Source: Puccinia triticina (lineage: Eukaryota > Basidiomycota > Pucciniomycetes > Pucciniales > Pucciniaceae). Taken from it: a stretch of DNA of 64,000 nucleotides. The stretch spans positions 3,720,001 to 3,784,000 of the forward strand of contig NC_070562.1 in assembly GCF_026914185.1 (NCBI RefSeq), in the 5' to 3' direction. Of the stretch, positions 1 to 11,271 are shown in pieces. Position 1 is the stretch's first letter, and each line of letters opens with the position of its first letter. Under the pieces are notes generated by a model. It was given only the letters and a program-made list of their open reading frames with translations. It was not told the DNA's origin and ran no database searches. A program made the translations under genes and the position numbers.

Positions 1-177
1 TGGGAGTCTCGCAGGGACGAAGAGGTTTGGAGTGGGAGAAGGGAGTGCTTTTCATTCTCAGAGGGGGAGAAGACAAGGACAAATCCAAAAACATGTGGGA
101 AAATATATTTCATGCAGGGGGGGTGTGTGTTTCACCGTACAACTTAAGAAGCCATCTGAAACATAACAGGCCTTATC

Positions 178-1935
178 CTACTCGGTTGCGGAAGGATGAA
201 ACATCCTCTCGTCGAGGTCAAGTGGAAGGGTGATGACCAATCGTCTCCTTTTGTCTTGCCCAGTTCGGTCGCCGCGAGAGAGCGCGTCGGCTCTATTGTC
301 CTCGGAGGTCACTCGCTTCGCGACTAGGTCTATTTGGAGGTTGAGGAGCAGGTCTTGGATGAGCTTCCATTCGTTGTTGACGTGGAAGTCCCTAGACTTC
401 CTGCTCTTGATTGCGTTTTCCGTTGTGGTATTGTCGGTCCACACAATGATAGTTTTCCCTTGCTTGACCCCTAGATCTTTTAGCATGAGGATGCCCACGC
501 GGATTGCTGCCGTCTCAAGCCAGGCAATGCCACGTCTAGGTTTTGCACCGGCGTTCCATCCTTCTTTGAGCTTTAATTGGGCCCATGACCGGCCAATTGT
601 CACCCCAATGCCATAATTGGTCGAGGCATCCCCCATCCACCCAATTTTGGTCGGTTCGGGGCTTGCTATCAAGCGAGTGTGCTCGAACGACAGCAGGGTA
701 GCTTGCCAGTATTCCAAGTCGTTCCGTACGTCTAGAGGAATAGGGAGCGCCGCCCGTCTGTGTACCCAGCTACACATCCAGCGGTACAAACCGCATAGGT
801 ATGCGCGGAGCTGGGGTAGCATGTACGATACATGGTTTAATCTGCCTGCGAGGACTTCGGCCTGGTTGTAGTTGAACACCTCGCCGATAACCAGGAAGGA
901 CTCGATTTGCTTTATGCGTTCTACTAGCTTTTCCTCAGGTAGCCGGACGGTCTTTTCCGCGGCATTCCAGATAAATCCAATGTATTTTTGTTCCAACTTG
1001 AAAGGCGATACTTTCGTCGGATTGGTCTTGACACCTAATTCGTTTGATCTCTTGACAATGTCATCCATGGTGACGGTGGACGAGACTTCTTTGATAAACA
1101 AGTTGTCGTCAACCCAGCGGAAAACGTTGACAAGATCAAACTCGGAGAGCATTATCTGTTTCCAGGCGTCCGCTGGTCTGCCGAATGAGCCGCAGCCGGC
1201 GACGCCACCGAATGCAATCCTGGTGTCGATGAAAATCTGGTCGTCAAAGGTTTTGAGCATCAAAAAGGGCCACTGTTTTGGCGCTGTCGGGATCTGCCTG
1301 TAGGCTTTTTCCCAGTCGAAAATTGCCAGGAGAATTGTCTTCGTGAGATTGCGGAGAAAGCTGGATACTGCTAAGAAGTCATCCCAGGTGGTTTGGAAAT
1401 CATCCTTGTTCACGAACGAGTTCACAGAGGGGATGTTAGGGTCGTTATGGGGATAGGAGAGGTCGTTGATAGCTCAAAGCGAGCCGTCTCCGTTGACCAC
1501 CGCTCCTAGCGGGTTCGTTCTAAAGAAACCAAAACGATCCCAAACTTCTTCGGACTGGAAGGGTCCAAACATGCGACCAGCCGCAATTTCTTTAGCGATA
1601 GATTCTTCGATCTTTCCTCTTGCCATCAGCGCCAATTGGTGGTTTGGAGGGGCAAAATACGGGATGTCTTCCCCCAGGTTGTGGAGTGGGATACCCTGGG
1701 CGAAACCGATTCTGAAACCCTCAAGCACATCTTGGTACTCAGGGAGTAGGTTTGCAGTGGAGAGTGCTGCCTCCCAGGCTTCAATATTCATATCACACTT
1801 AGCTTCCGTTGGCCACATCGGGCTGGTGTCGCCGTTTTGGGAGCCATCGCTCTTGACCTCAATGGGTTCAAATTCATTTCCGAATGGGAGGGGCTCTCTA
1901 TTGAGTGGCGAAAAAAGTGCGCATAAAAAGTTTTG
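178..1935 (-). pseudogene. DIRS-like reverse transcriptase/RNase H, one in-frame stop
   Basis: This minus-strand open frame encodes reverse transcriptase followed by RNase H of the DIRS (tyrosine-recombinase retrotransposon) type. The N-terminal part shows the pattern NHQLALMARGKIEESIAKE then GRMFGPF; the RT core has LLAIFDWEKAYRQIP, FGGVAGCGSFGRPADAW and the catalytic box FRWVDDN. RNase H follows with GWMGDASTNYGIGV, WLETAAI, VWTDNTT and EDNRADALSRGD. The frame is continuous from 1935 to 178 except for one TGA at 1474-1476, in a position where a CGA codon fits, so a single CpG C-to-T change explains the break. No methyltransferase or tyrosine recombinase is visible before the window edge. 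A gag-like frame lies upstream on the same strand. The RT-RNase H call is strong; the DIRS assignment rests on these motifs and is an inference. Confidence 0.78.
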
Positions 1936-1938
1936 TTA

Positions 1939-2218
1939 TTTCAGTTCAAACAGATTCTGATTTGTTTTGGGCGTGCGAGGGACAAATCGCAACTGGATAT
2001 CGACAAAGAAGGAGAAGGAGGTAGTCCTGACAAAAAGGGACTAAAGGAAAAGACTGGTTATACCAGGACGTCGGGGGGGGGGAGGGGTTTAAGACAAGGC
2101 GATGGGAGACAGGGTTGAGAATGACAGACGTGGGCGGAAAGGGTTGATAGAAAAAAAAAGGGGGGGGAAAGAAACCAGGGCAAAAAGGAGATTTTTGTTC
2201 TGGTAGAGAAAAGGAGGC
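1939..2218. other. spacer inside the DIRS-like element
   Basis: This is the stretch between the gag-like and RT frames. It contains G runs at about 2071-2088 and 2150-2167 and no convincing coding potential. Confidence 0.4.
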
Positions 2219-3914
2219 CTACGGTCCGCTGGGTCCGCTGCCAGATTGCTTGGGGACTTGTCCGTTAGCGCGTTGTTCGGCAAAGGCCGGGTTGAAGTGT
2301 TTCCCGAGGTAACCGGTGCTCTTTGGTCTACCCTCCTTTGGCTTAGCCGGGAGGCCGCTTGTGGCTGGCCCTGGGTTCGGGTTGGTTGGGTTCGCCGCTG
2401 CTGCAGGTGGGGCTGATCTCGGTGTGTTTGCTGAGTTACCACCCCGTTTGTTCGGGTTCAAGCCAGTATGGGGGTCGCAACCGAATCTTGGGCCGCCTAC
2501 CGCGTAGGGGTTACTGTCCCTGAATGAAAGTTCATCTAGTCGTCTAGATTCGCCGTATGCGGTATTGTAAACTTCTTGCCGAAAAACTGAAATGTCCGAA
2601 AACGAAGACACTCCGTTCTTGACAACCCGGTGGGCGAACGCGTTTGCGCGGATCCGCATGTCGTAACGCAATGCGACCATAAAGCCGTCTTTGCGAAGGA
2701 TCTTGTCCGCATTCATCTTGTGCAGGACTATCCATTGTCCTAGAGTCTCATATCTGTATATGTCTCTCATCGTTATCTGCCGGAGGCCAGTTTTGATCAG
2801 TTTCCGTTTTATGAAGTTTTGCAAGAAAGGCTTCTTAGACAAGGCGCTTACCAAGAACTCCGAGTAATTTAGGCTCCAGTCACTGTATGACATGAGCCAC
2901 TCGCTTGGGTATGGGTAGCCAGTATAGCGCATCCCCCTCTTGGTCGAGTTGTCGTTGTTCTTGGGGCGCTTCTCTGCGTGGTATTGAAGCGCAGCATCTT
3001 GCCAGGCTTTATTGAAAATCGTCAAAGGAAGTGGGCCCTTTAATTCGAGCAAGTTCTTTTCGAAATAGGGGGTGAATCCCACATCTTCGTGGGAGTTCGT
3101 ATGCCCCCAGTTGAAATTTACTCCTCCGACGGTGGTATTTTCTTGTTCACCATTGAGTGTCAAGAAAGGGTCGGTCGAGAGAGTTCTTTTGATGGGTTGT
3201 TCGGATGCCGCTAAATTTCTCGCTACTGGGACTAGCGCTATAGGAATCGTGGCAGGTTCACTGAGAATGAAAATTCATGATTTCGTCAAGCTGGGCTATG
3301 GAATTGGCATGCGGAAGAACGGGGGGGTTTTGTACCCTAGGATCATAGCCTTGTAGCAGTTGAAGTACATGTCTGACTTCACCTGGTTGCCGTCTCTGCC
3401 TGCCTTAAGGGCTGCCTCGAGCATGATCGCTATGAGCTCGTCCTTTGCTTTTTCCGGCGCATCTGACACTTGAGTTGGTTGCTCGACTTGCTCAGGTATG
3501 CTATCTACATTGATCACTGACAATATACCTCGGATCAGTATAGATCTTTCTCCGGGCTAGCTAGGGATGGGAGTGATCTCTTTAGCTTACCATGCTTTGC
3601 TCCGATAGTCTCGGACAGCTGATTGGTCTCAGGGTTGCCTGTCTCTTTGTTTGTGGCCTCTAAGGTCGCCGGGTTACCGGTCGCCGGGGCGTTTTTGCCG
3701 ATTTAGCCTTTTTGTTGCCGGAGGGCTTTGCCGTAGCATTTGGTTGGGGGTCGGAGGGTTTTTTGGCAGGAGCTTGTGGGGTGGGGTTAGCCTTTGCAGA
3801 AGCGTCTGCGGCTTGGGAACGGGTGAGGCGCGCTGTTACATCAGCATCGTCGCTCGGGCTAACAGGGTTATCGTCTATCATGCTGGTCAAAAGACTATCA
3901 AGGTTATGGGACAT
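2219..3914 (-). pseudogene. gag-like ORF of the DIRS-like element, intron plus stops
   Basis: This minus-strand frame lies upstream of the RT frame. The long part (3163-2219) encodes a 314-residue protein with a conserved-looking middle (YESxxQW, NTAYGESRRLDELSFRDSNP, GGPRFGCDPHTG) and a Pro/Ala/Gly-rich basic tail, typical of a structural gag protein. The frame continues upstream to 3523 but is broken by TAG at 3296-3298 and TGA at 3275-3277. Before that, 3590-3517 reads as a 74-nt GT-AG intron, and an N-terminal exon runs up to an ATG at 3914. That exon seems to contain a 1-nt frameshift near 3690. I do not recognise a named domain. The gag role is inferred from position and composition. 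Confidence 0.55.
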
Positions 3915-4844
3915 ATTATGCTAATCAAGGTTTACGGCTACGGGGGGTTGGGTTATATTGGTAATAGAGTTTTAGTGTTTCTCGATACTAACTGGGTTGG
4001 GCAGGAGGGTGTTCGGTCTTGGCTCTGAAGAAAGATTATCCAACTACGGTGACGAGAAAGAAAGGATTCCTAATGATGAAGAAGAAGAAAAACTAGCGTT
4101 ATTGGTGGAGCTGATAACTCTAGGTATAGAGACCCTCTGTAGGTAATTGGGGATAAGCGACGGGGATGAGTCCTGGGTGAAAGCGCCGATGGCTCTGAGC
4201 CCAGGGTATAAATACCCGCCTCTTATCGCTCCTTATCGGAGCGACTTCCCCATTTGGCCAGAACCCGTGGCCAGTATCAGTCAATTTGTCTAGATACGGA
4301 CCTACCGGTGGCCGAGTTCGTCCACCGGCCGGGGATAGGACCGGAGAGCCGCCTACAGACGGCCACTTAGGTCTTAGGCTGAAACAACGCCTAATCAGGG
4401 ACACTAGGGACCCTGAAGGGTCCTAGGATGAAACTTAGCCATAGTCTGGAGTTCCAGTACCAGCCCTTTTAGGCCAGACAGATCTGTTTGGGTACGGTTC
4501 CGCGAACCCGCCTCGCCGTACCGCCCGTCCGGGTTTGGCCCGGTTACCCGGTTATTTGGACAACCCAAAACTCCCGCTGCGCTCCCGTACAGCAGACATA
4601 CTTTGGTCAGTATCTGGGTTCTTCCAGGGCACTTCCAGCTTGCTTCCAGGCTAGCTCAGCTTGGCCAGGTGCCAAGCCACAAGGCACAGCTGCTCAGTGC
4701 TCAATTTTGAGTGCTGTGCCTCCAGGTGTCCTCAGACTCAGCCTTGACAATGGCACAAGTCCATGGTGCAGCCTCATGGATGCCTCCCATCCACTTGGGT
4801 ACAAGGGTGTCGACCGGGAGCAACCCCTCCCAACCCACTCGATG
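3915..4844. other. no gene seen
   Basis: Between the DIRS-like element and the minisatellite I see no supported coding region, RNA gene or clear repeat boundary. Several short open frames here have no recognisable motifs. Confidence 0.4.
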
Positions 4845-5612
4845 ACCGGACTCAAACCCCTCGATGACCGGCGCACGCCAGTCATCGAGTGGGTCTCAAT
4901 CCACTCAATGACCGGCACAGTCCGGTCATCGAGAGGGTACACAACCCTCGCGATGACCGGCACACACCGGTCATCGAGAGGGTAAACAACCCACTCGATG
5001 CCGGCACACACCGGTCATCGAGAGGGTAAACAACCCACTCGATGACCGGCACACGCCAGTCATCGAGAGGTACACAACCCTCTCGATGGCCGGCACACGC
5101 CGGTCATCGAGTGGACTGAGACCCACTCGATGACCGGCACACACCGGTCATCGAGTGGACTGGGACCCACTCGATGACCGGCACACGCCGGTTATCGAGA
5201 GGGTACACAACCCCTCGATGACCGGCGCACGCCAGTTATCGAGAGGTACACAACCCACTCGATGACTGGCACAACAGTCATCAAGAGGGTTGTGTACCCA
5301 CTCGATAACCGGCGTGTGCCGGTCATCAAGAGGGTTGTGTACCCTCTCGATGGCCGGTGTGTGCCGGCATCGCGAGGGTTGTGTACCCTCTCGATGACCG
5401 GACTGTGCCGGTCATCGAGTGGGTCTCAGTTCACTCGATGACCGGTGTGTGCCGGTCATCGAGTGGGTCCCAGTCCACTCGATGACCGGTGTGTGCCGGC
5501 ATCGAGTGGGTTGTTTACCCTCTAGATGACCGGTGTGTGCCGGTCATCGAGTGGGTCTCAGTCCACTCGATGACCGGCGTGTGCCGGCCATCGAGAGGGT
5601 TGTGTACAGTGC
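4845..5612. repeat. palindromic minisatellite S1 with orientation switch
   Basis: This is a tandem array built on CTCGATGACCGG, a spacer of about six bases, then the reverse complement CCGGTCATCGAG, so each unit is a palindrome. Units are joined by short strings such as GGGTACACAACCC or GGACTGAGACCC. In the left half the spacers read CACAC(A/G); from about 5272 they read GTGTG, so the whole array is also one large inverted repeat centred near 5272. Open frames in it are artefacts of the repeat. Confidence 0.9.
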
Positions 5613-6297
5613 CCGGAAGAAAGTTTTCATGACATTTCTTTTGAATAGGAGACTTACAAACAATGCCTCATAAGTTCTGAGTTATTGGGAGGATGGACAG
5701 AAAGGCTTCAAAAGAATGAATATAAGTAATGTTTTTGGAAAAAATAAGTGCATAATAGCTGAAAATATTCTTTCATGAAATGATAATTTTGAAAAATCTT
5801 TAATACTGTTCCAAAAAAAAAAATGAAAAATCAAAATCAGTAAACTGACATTCAACATGAATGATAATAAATGAAAAAAATGAGTACCAAAATAAATTTC
5901 AAATTTTGGGTGGCAGTGAAAACACATCAAATACTGTTTTTTTGTTACCTGCAGTGCAAATTTGCAATTTTTGATGTGCTTTCACTGCCACCCAAAATTT
6001 GAAATTTATTTTGGTACTCATTTTTTTCATTTATTATCATTCATGTTGGATGTCAGTTTACTGATTCTGATTTTTCATTTTTTTTTTGGAACAGTATTAA
6101 AGATTTTCCAAAATTATCATTTCATGAAAGAATATTTTCAGCTATTATGCACTTATTTTTTCCAAAAACATTACTTATATTCATTCTTTTGAAGCCTTTC
6201 TGTCCATCCTCCCAATAACTCAGAACTTATGAGGCATGGTTTGTGAGTGTTCTAGTCAAAAGAAATGTCATGAAAACTTTCTTCCGGGCACTGTACA
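5603..6297. repeat. foldback palindrome, arms of about 328 bp
   Basis: Sequence from TGTACAGTGCCCGG (5603) to about 5931 is repeated in reverse complement from about 5970 to 6297, with a loop of about 38 bp. The arms differ by only a few substitutions and small indels. They are AT-rich, hold no coding frame beyond mirror-image artefacts, and continue outward into the S1 minisatellite on the left. This is a foldback-type element or a recent palindromic duplication. Confidence 0.9.
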
Positions 6298-6401
6298 TCA
6301 CCACTCGATGGCTGGATGGTGATGTCGACCGGGAGGGATTCCTCCTGGTCAACAGGTGGATGTTGTTGGCCAGGAGGTACTGCCCCGGCCACCTATTATT
6401 A

Positions 6402-7003
6402 GGGGGTTTCAAAGTTAAAAATCAGGTCGCGCAGGTCCCAGGAATCAGGAAAAAAAATGGGCCTGGAACCTCTCCTGCGGACCTGATTTCCTTCTTTGAA
6501 AGAGGCTCCAGGAGATCAGGTCCAGGAGCAGGAAAAAGGTCAGAAACACCCCCTCAAGGGTGTTTTCACCTATCCCCGATCACACCCGCATACCCGCCAT
6601 CGAGTGACACAACACTTGATGGCCGGGTGGGGTTGTCCCGGCCATCAAGTGACGCAACACTCGATGGCTGGTCAGGTCTGTGCCGGCCATTGAGTGACAC
6701 AACACTTGATGGCCGGTTGGGCCTGGACCGGCCTCGCGGGGGCATTATTGAGTTTGATTTGAATACAGCAATGTGTAACCGCTGTGTACACGTCCTTCCG
6801 GGACCCCGGTGGCAAGGGACAAAAGGGATTCGTACCCAAATTTTTGCAGGTTGAGAACTCCTGGGTGCAAGATCAGGAGATTCTTGCATTTGGGGGCGTT
6901 CAAAGTAGAGCCCCCAGGTTGGTGTTTTTGGCAGTGATTTTTTTTCCTGGAAATTGGACCTGATTGAGTTCCTGCGCCACCTGATTTCAACTTTGAAACC
7001 CCC
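6402..7003. mobile_element. TA-flanked MITE (Tc1/mariner-like ends)
   Basis: Terminal inverted repeats of about 70 bp begin GGGGGTTTCAAAGTT and share AAATCAGGT and a later CAGGAAAAAAAAT block. TA dinucleotides flank both ends (6400-6401 and 7004-7005), as expected for a TA target-site duplication. The 602-bp body carries about 140 bp of the CGATGGCCGG minisatellite (6596-6735) and no transposase. Superfamily is inferred from the TA target only. Confidence 0.7.
6596..6735. repeat. minisatellite S2 (TCGATGGCCGG type)
   Basis: Four or five degenerate units of GCCATCGAGTGACACAACAC followed by TTGATGGCCGG, lying inside the TA-flanked MITE. It is the same core as S1 with TGGCC in place of TGACC. 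Confidence 0.8.
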
Positions 7004-7004
7004 T

Positions 7005-7559
7005 ACTGTGCACTAGAATGATGTTGTGCAAATTCCAAATATTCCAGGCTGTTCCAGCCTGGGATTCATTTGTATGAACCTGGTTCTGATTGAGTATTGA
7101 CTCAAGTATGCCGCATGTCAACTGCAAGCGGTTTCTTGAGTTTTTTTCATAGTGTACAGAAAGAAGTCGGGCGGTTGTGCCCCCCTTTTCCCCCGGAGGG
7201 ACCCCCAAGTAGATATCTGCATTCTGATCAGGATTTGCCATATTGACTGGGTGTTTGACCTTGTTTGACATGTACAGCCACCAATTCCAACGTTTTTGGA
7301 GGCCACAAGGCTTCTAACACTGGGCAAAGCAATATTGATGTCATTCCCCAGTCCAATTTGCTAGATACTACAACTGAGAATACAGGGCCACAGACTCCAG
7401 CACCTTCCAATAGTGTTGGCAAATTGCAAGAATACACTAATCAAAGAAAAGCAAACAGACTAGCAGCTATGGTGTTCTTAAATCATAAAGTTTTCAATAC
7501 ATAAAATCATAAAATCATAAACCTTTCAAGTTATGATTTTATATGTACCATTCTAGAAA
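7005..7559. other. spacer with a relic transposon terminus
   Basis: No gene is seen. Positions 7114-7154 resemble the right terminus of the CACTA-type MITE at 48381 (CAACTGCAAGCGGTTTCTTG, then CATAGTG), so this is probably a decayed end of the same family. Confidence 0.45.
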
Positions 7560-8108
7560 TCCAAGTATATTAAAGCCTCAGTTTTGTGGAAAAAAAATTC
7601 AAGGGTTTCCCCTACAAATGACCAAAATACAAAAAAAAAAATCAAAGGTTTCCCCTTTTACAAAAAAAAAAAAACTAGAATACAACATGATAAAACAAGC
7701 CCACACCCTGCCACCTAACATCAGCAAGCTGATGTATCATGTCCCACCACCCATCCCTGTCTAGCAGGTTTAAAAAGTGGTGAGAGGAAGACCCCCAGCC
7801 CGTAAGCACAGGGGGGTCCTTGAGTATCCCCCGCCGGACTGCGTAAATGCAACAGCGGACGGGGGTGAGGCAACCCCGGGCTGGAATTACAGCTCAAGAG
7901 CCGCCTGGGTAAATAAGGATGCCAGTGTCCTCCTATTTATAGGCAATCCTCTGGTGAAGCTCAATCCCACCCATCACAACGGACTCGGCACTCACCTTTG
8001 AACTGTTGCTTTGCCAATGCCGCCACGCCGTACAACACACCCAGCTCCCTACCCACCGTTGCACCTTGTTGCGCCCTGACCTTGACTCCAGGTGGACCAA
8101 TTCCAACC

Positions 8109-10260
8109 CAACAGACAGCGACCTTCCAAGCAATCCTAGCCATGACAGAGACTAGCGTGTCCAAGAAGATGATCAAGTGGGCCATCGGCATCCCGCTCAA
8201 GTCCATCGTTGTCGTTGAGGGCCACCTCCAGGCGCCCGTCGAGGACGTCAAGACCTGCTTGCAGTCCAAGCTCGAGATCAAGCTTGAGCAGATCTTCCTG
8301 CTCGCTGAGGCCCCGCTAAGCTGCCCTTCCTTCTTGAAGACGCCAGCCAGCCCGTCGACCTGCTCCCCAAGGAGGGCAAACAGTTCGTGACCGTCGGCAC
8401 CAATACCTGCTTGGATAACAGAGTCCTTGACCTCCGAGTAAGTTATAAGCCAAAAAACAAAAAACAAAAAAACACAACTGAGCTGACCAAGATGTTCCCC
8501 GCCCCAGACACCGGTCAACCAAGCAACCTTTGGGGTGCAATTGCGCGTATGCAACCTGTTCCGCCGCTTCCTAGACGACGAGGAGTTCATCAAGATCCAG
8601 GGCGCGGCGACGGAGTCCGGCGCGAGCGTCTTCAAGCTGGGCTACTTTGAGCAGACCGCCTTCCTGGCCCAGTCGCCCCAGCTGGCCATTGCCGCCAACT
8701 TCGACCGCGTCTACGAGATCAGCCCCGTCTTTTGGGCCGAGAACTCGAACACCTATTGTCACATTTAATCGAGTCCATTTGAAATTATCTTTCCTGATTT
8801 ATGGGTTGATCCTAATCTTGGAATCAAGTTGAGTAATGATTATCACTTTTTTTGATTGTTTTAAACTCCTGGCTGATTGAATTGTGCAGCCTGTTCTGAC
8901 ATCTGCATAAAACCAATTGTCATCTCTTCACAGGTTTTCAAGCACTGGACAATTTGTATTGCAGTGATTTATTTCTCAATTTGAACCCAATCAAGCGGAT
9001 ATTACTAAAACTCCTCGGTATGCACACTTGAATCCTTTTGATATTTTGTTCAGAATTTGAATGAAGTTCTGATTCTGTGATATTTGTTGTTCTGATTGTT
9101 TGATTGATTTGATAAAAGGTCTGCTATTTCACATCTTTAACTTGATATTTACTGCCGCAATAATCTCGAGATTTGTCAATTGTGGAGGAAAATACCACTG
9201 CCAAGATCCAATCAAACAGGACATCCTCAATTCCATACAAGCAATTATCATCTCGTTTTCACCCGGAATAGTATTATATGTTACGATCATGATCTTCCAA
9301 AACTCCTACAGAACTCGCCGTCCTGGGTGTGTGTGTGTGTGTACAGCCAAGTTCATCGGGCTCAATCTTGAGATGGCCATCAACAAACACTACCACGAGG
9401 CCGTCGACCTGCTCAACAGACTCTTCCTGTCCATCTTCAGAGGTCTCCAGGCCTCCTCCGCCCCGGAGATCCAGACCATCAAGTCCCAGAACCCCCTCGA
9501 CGACTTCACCTTCCTCAAACAGACCCTCCGCTTGTCCCACAAGGAGGCCGTCCAGATCCTCATCAACAACGGCATTGATATCCAGCTTGGTCAGGATATG
9601 GGCACCGAGCAGGAACACATCCTTGGTAAACTCATCAAGGAAAAGGTCCGTCCTTGTTCTCCTTGTTAGCAGCAGCAGAAATCCCTGAGCTCCTTCTCGC
9701 CAGGGCAAAACTCGCTCCTTGAATATAGTATCACACTGGTAAGCAGCCATTCCAATAATCAACATCAGCAAAAAAACAATTGGATATTATCAAATCATTC
9801 AACCACCAGATTACTACATAAGCAATAAGTTTCCATTAGCCATCCAACCCTTCTACACGATGCCAGACCCGGTCAATCCAGTTGAGCTTTGTTCTCTCCG
9901 TTTTCTGCTTAAAGAGTCAACTAACCTCCAAAACCCAAAAATCCTGAATGTATTTGTCAGACATTGAGTAACAGCTACTATTTCTTCATGAGTTAAGTAT
10001 CCCCCTCCCCGTTAGAAAGAGAGAAGAGAGAGGCTAACGAGAAGATGGGTCTGGCGAGCAGGAGGCGAAGATATAATCTCAGGCGCGGATCCACAACCAG
10101 GAGCTCCTGAAGGCCCGGATGAAAGAAGCGGGGATTGATCCGGCGCAGATGAAGGGATATCTGGATGGGTTCAGGCTGGCTTGTCCGGCCCACGCCGGCG
10201 GCGGGATCGGCCTTGAGCGCGCTGTCATGCTCTTCTTTGGCCTTGGCAATATCCGCAAGG
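8109..10260 (+). pseudogene. aspartyl-tRNA synthetase (cytosolic type), captured and broken
   Basis: Pieces in order match a eukaryotic class II AspRS. The anticodon-binding part has VSKKMIKWAIGIPLKSIVVVEG. The catalytic domain starts with LDNRVLDLR, then, after an intron, VNQATFGVQLRVCNLFRRFL, IKIQGAATESGASVFKLGYF, FLAQSPQL and VFWAENSNTY. It continues with KFIGLNLEMAINKHYHEAVDLLNRLF (9347 on), FPLAIQPFYTMPDP (about 9830), SNSYYFFM (about 9975), GEDIISGA and motif 3 GGGIGLERAVMLFFGLGNIRK. Lesions: the motif 2 arginine is tryptophan (VFWAEN); a short deletion shifts frame near 10085; expected donors near 8767 and 9993 read TT instead of GT; the C-terminal FPRDP-type tail is gone. A functional copy should exist elsewhere. 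The identity is strong; pseudogene status follows from the breaks. Confidence 0.85.
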
Positions 10261-10261
10261 C

Positions 10262-11271
10262 TTGCTTGGCTGTGGCCAGCGTGCTGGACGTTGAGGCATC
10301 CACCTTTGTTGCCGTTACTGCCCTCTGGATTCAAACAATTAGGGTGGACTTGTTTTAATGGAGTTTTTCCATGAAATTGATCTTATGTGTGTTGGGTGTG
10401 GACTGTGAGAGTTGTACGAGAGTGTCAATGTTGAATGGAAGTTGGTGGTGCACCTGGTCTGTGACATGAATCTAGCTTGAATTATAAAGTAATTTCTTTT
10501 TCCTTTGCCTTTCATTTTCATGATTTTAGTATGGTAGTATCTGTGAAACCTTTTTCTTGACACACCCATCCATAGAACCTCCTCCTTTGACCTCAAACTT
10601 GTTTTATATGTATTATGATCCTTTTGCTTTGAAAGATAATTTATCAAAAATTTTAGGTTATTTGCTATCACTGTGGAGCTGATCTTGATTGATAAATTGA
10701 TTCTTGATTTCATCAAGAGGTTAAAGTTGCAGGTTATTTCCACCATCCAGAGGTTGTGTACATGTTCCTAGGTATACCAATGGCCATATATCACCTGGAA
10801 ATAGAGGTTAGGACCTCTATTTCCGGTATGGCTGGGGATATAAATGGCCTGCGATATGGAGTAATGAATTTTTCAATATCATTGGCCGTCCCGAACACAT
10901 ATAAATTTGGTGTTATACCCCGAGCACCCCTGGTGATAAGTTGCGCGATTTATAACTGAATTTGGGGCGTCCAAACGGGGCCTGAGTTTTTCTAAAGATC
11001 CTGTCAGTTTGGGGGAGTATTTCATCAAATTTGATTTTCCTACAGTGTACGCAGATGTAGCCTATGCAGGGTAAAAAAATACAGATATCTGAGAGGAGTA
11101 GGGGAGATGATTTGCAGCAGCTTAGCCAAATTTTAAGCTGTAAAGGCTGGCTAGCCTGTCAAGGGAAGAGCTGATTAGAAGAGGGGGAGCAGCTGAACCT
11201 TGGGCTTTCAGCTGGGGGGGTTGCTGGCTGGAGCTTCATCCCTGCAGCGGTGTAGCCGCTTTAAACTCTAG
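10262..11271. other. 3' part of Helitron H1, no gene
   Basis: AT-rich sequence between the captured AspRS and the Helitron 3' hairpin. I see no supported gene. Confidence 0.4.

Larger units (their letters stand above)
7560..11271 (+). mobile_element. Helitron H1 carrying an AspRS fragment
   Basis: The 5' end is A|TCCAAGTATATTAAAGC, a start shared with H3, H4 and (inverted) H2. The 3' end is a GC-rich hairpin (GCAGCGGTGTAGCCGC) followed about ten bases later by CTAG|T at 11268-11271. These are the TC...CTRR ends and A|T target of Helitrons. The element is non-autonomous: it encodes no Rep or helicase but carries a broken aspartyl-tRNA synthetase gene in the same orientation. About 400 bp at its 5' end (7560-7960) is repeated at 40690-41130 in H4. 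Confidence 0.75.

Noticed and set aside
4694..5011. Open frames of about 100-165 residues on both strands over minisatellite S1
   Set aside because: They translate the repeat unit in several frames with no unique sequence, so they are repeat artefacts. The same applies to frames over S3, S4 and the H5 array.
4845..5612. CRISPR-like regular repeats
   Set aside because: The units are palindromic and contiguous, with degenerate links instead of unique spacers, in a eukaryotic genome.
5682..6192. Hydrophobic open frames on both strands (LLSFMLNVSLLILIF type)
   Set aside because: They are mirror images in the two arms of the foldback palindrome and AT-rich; no gene evidence.
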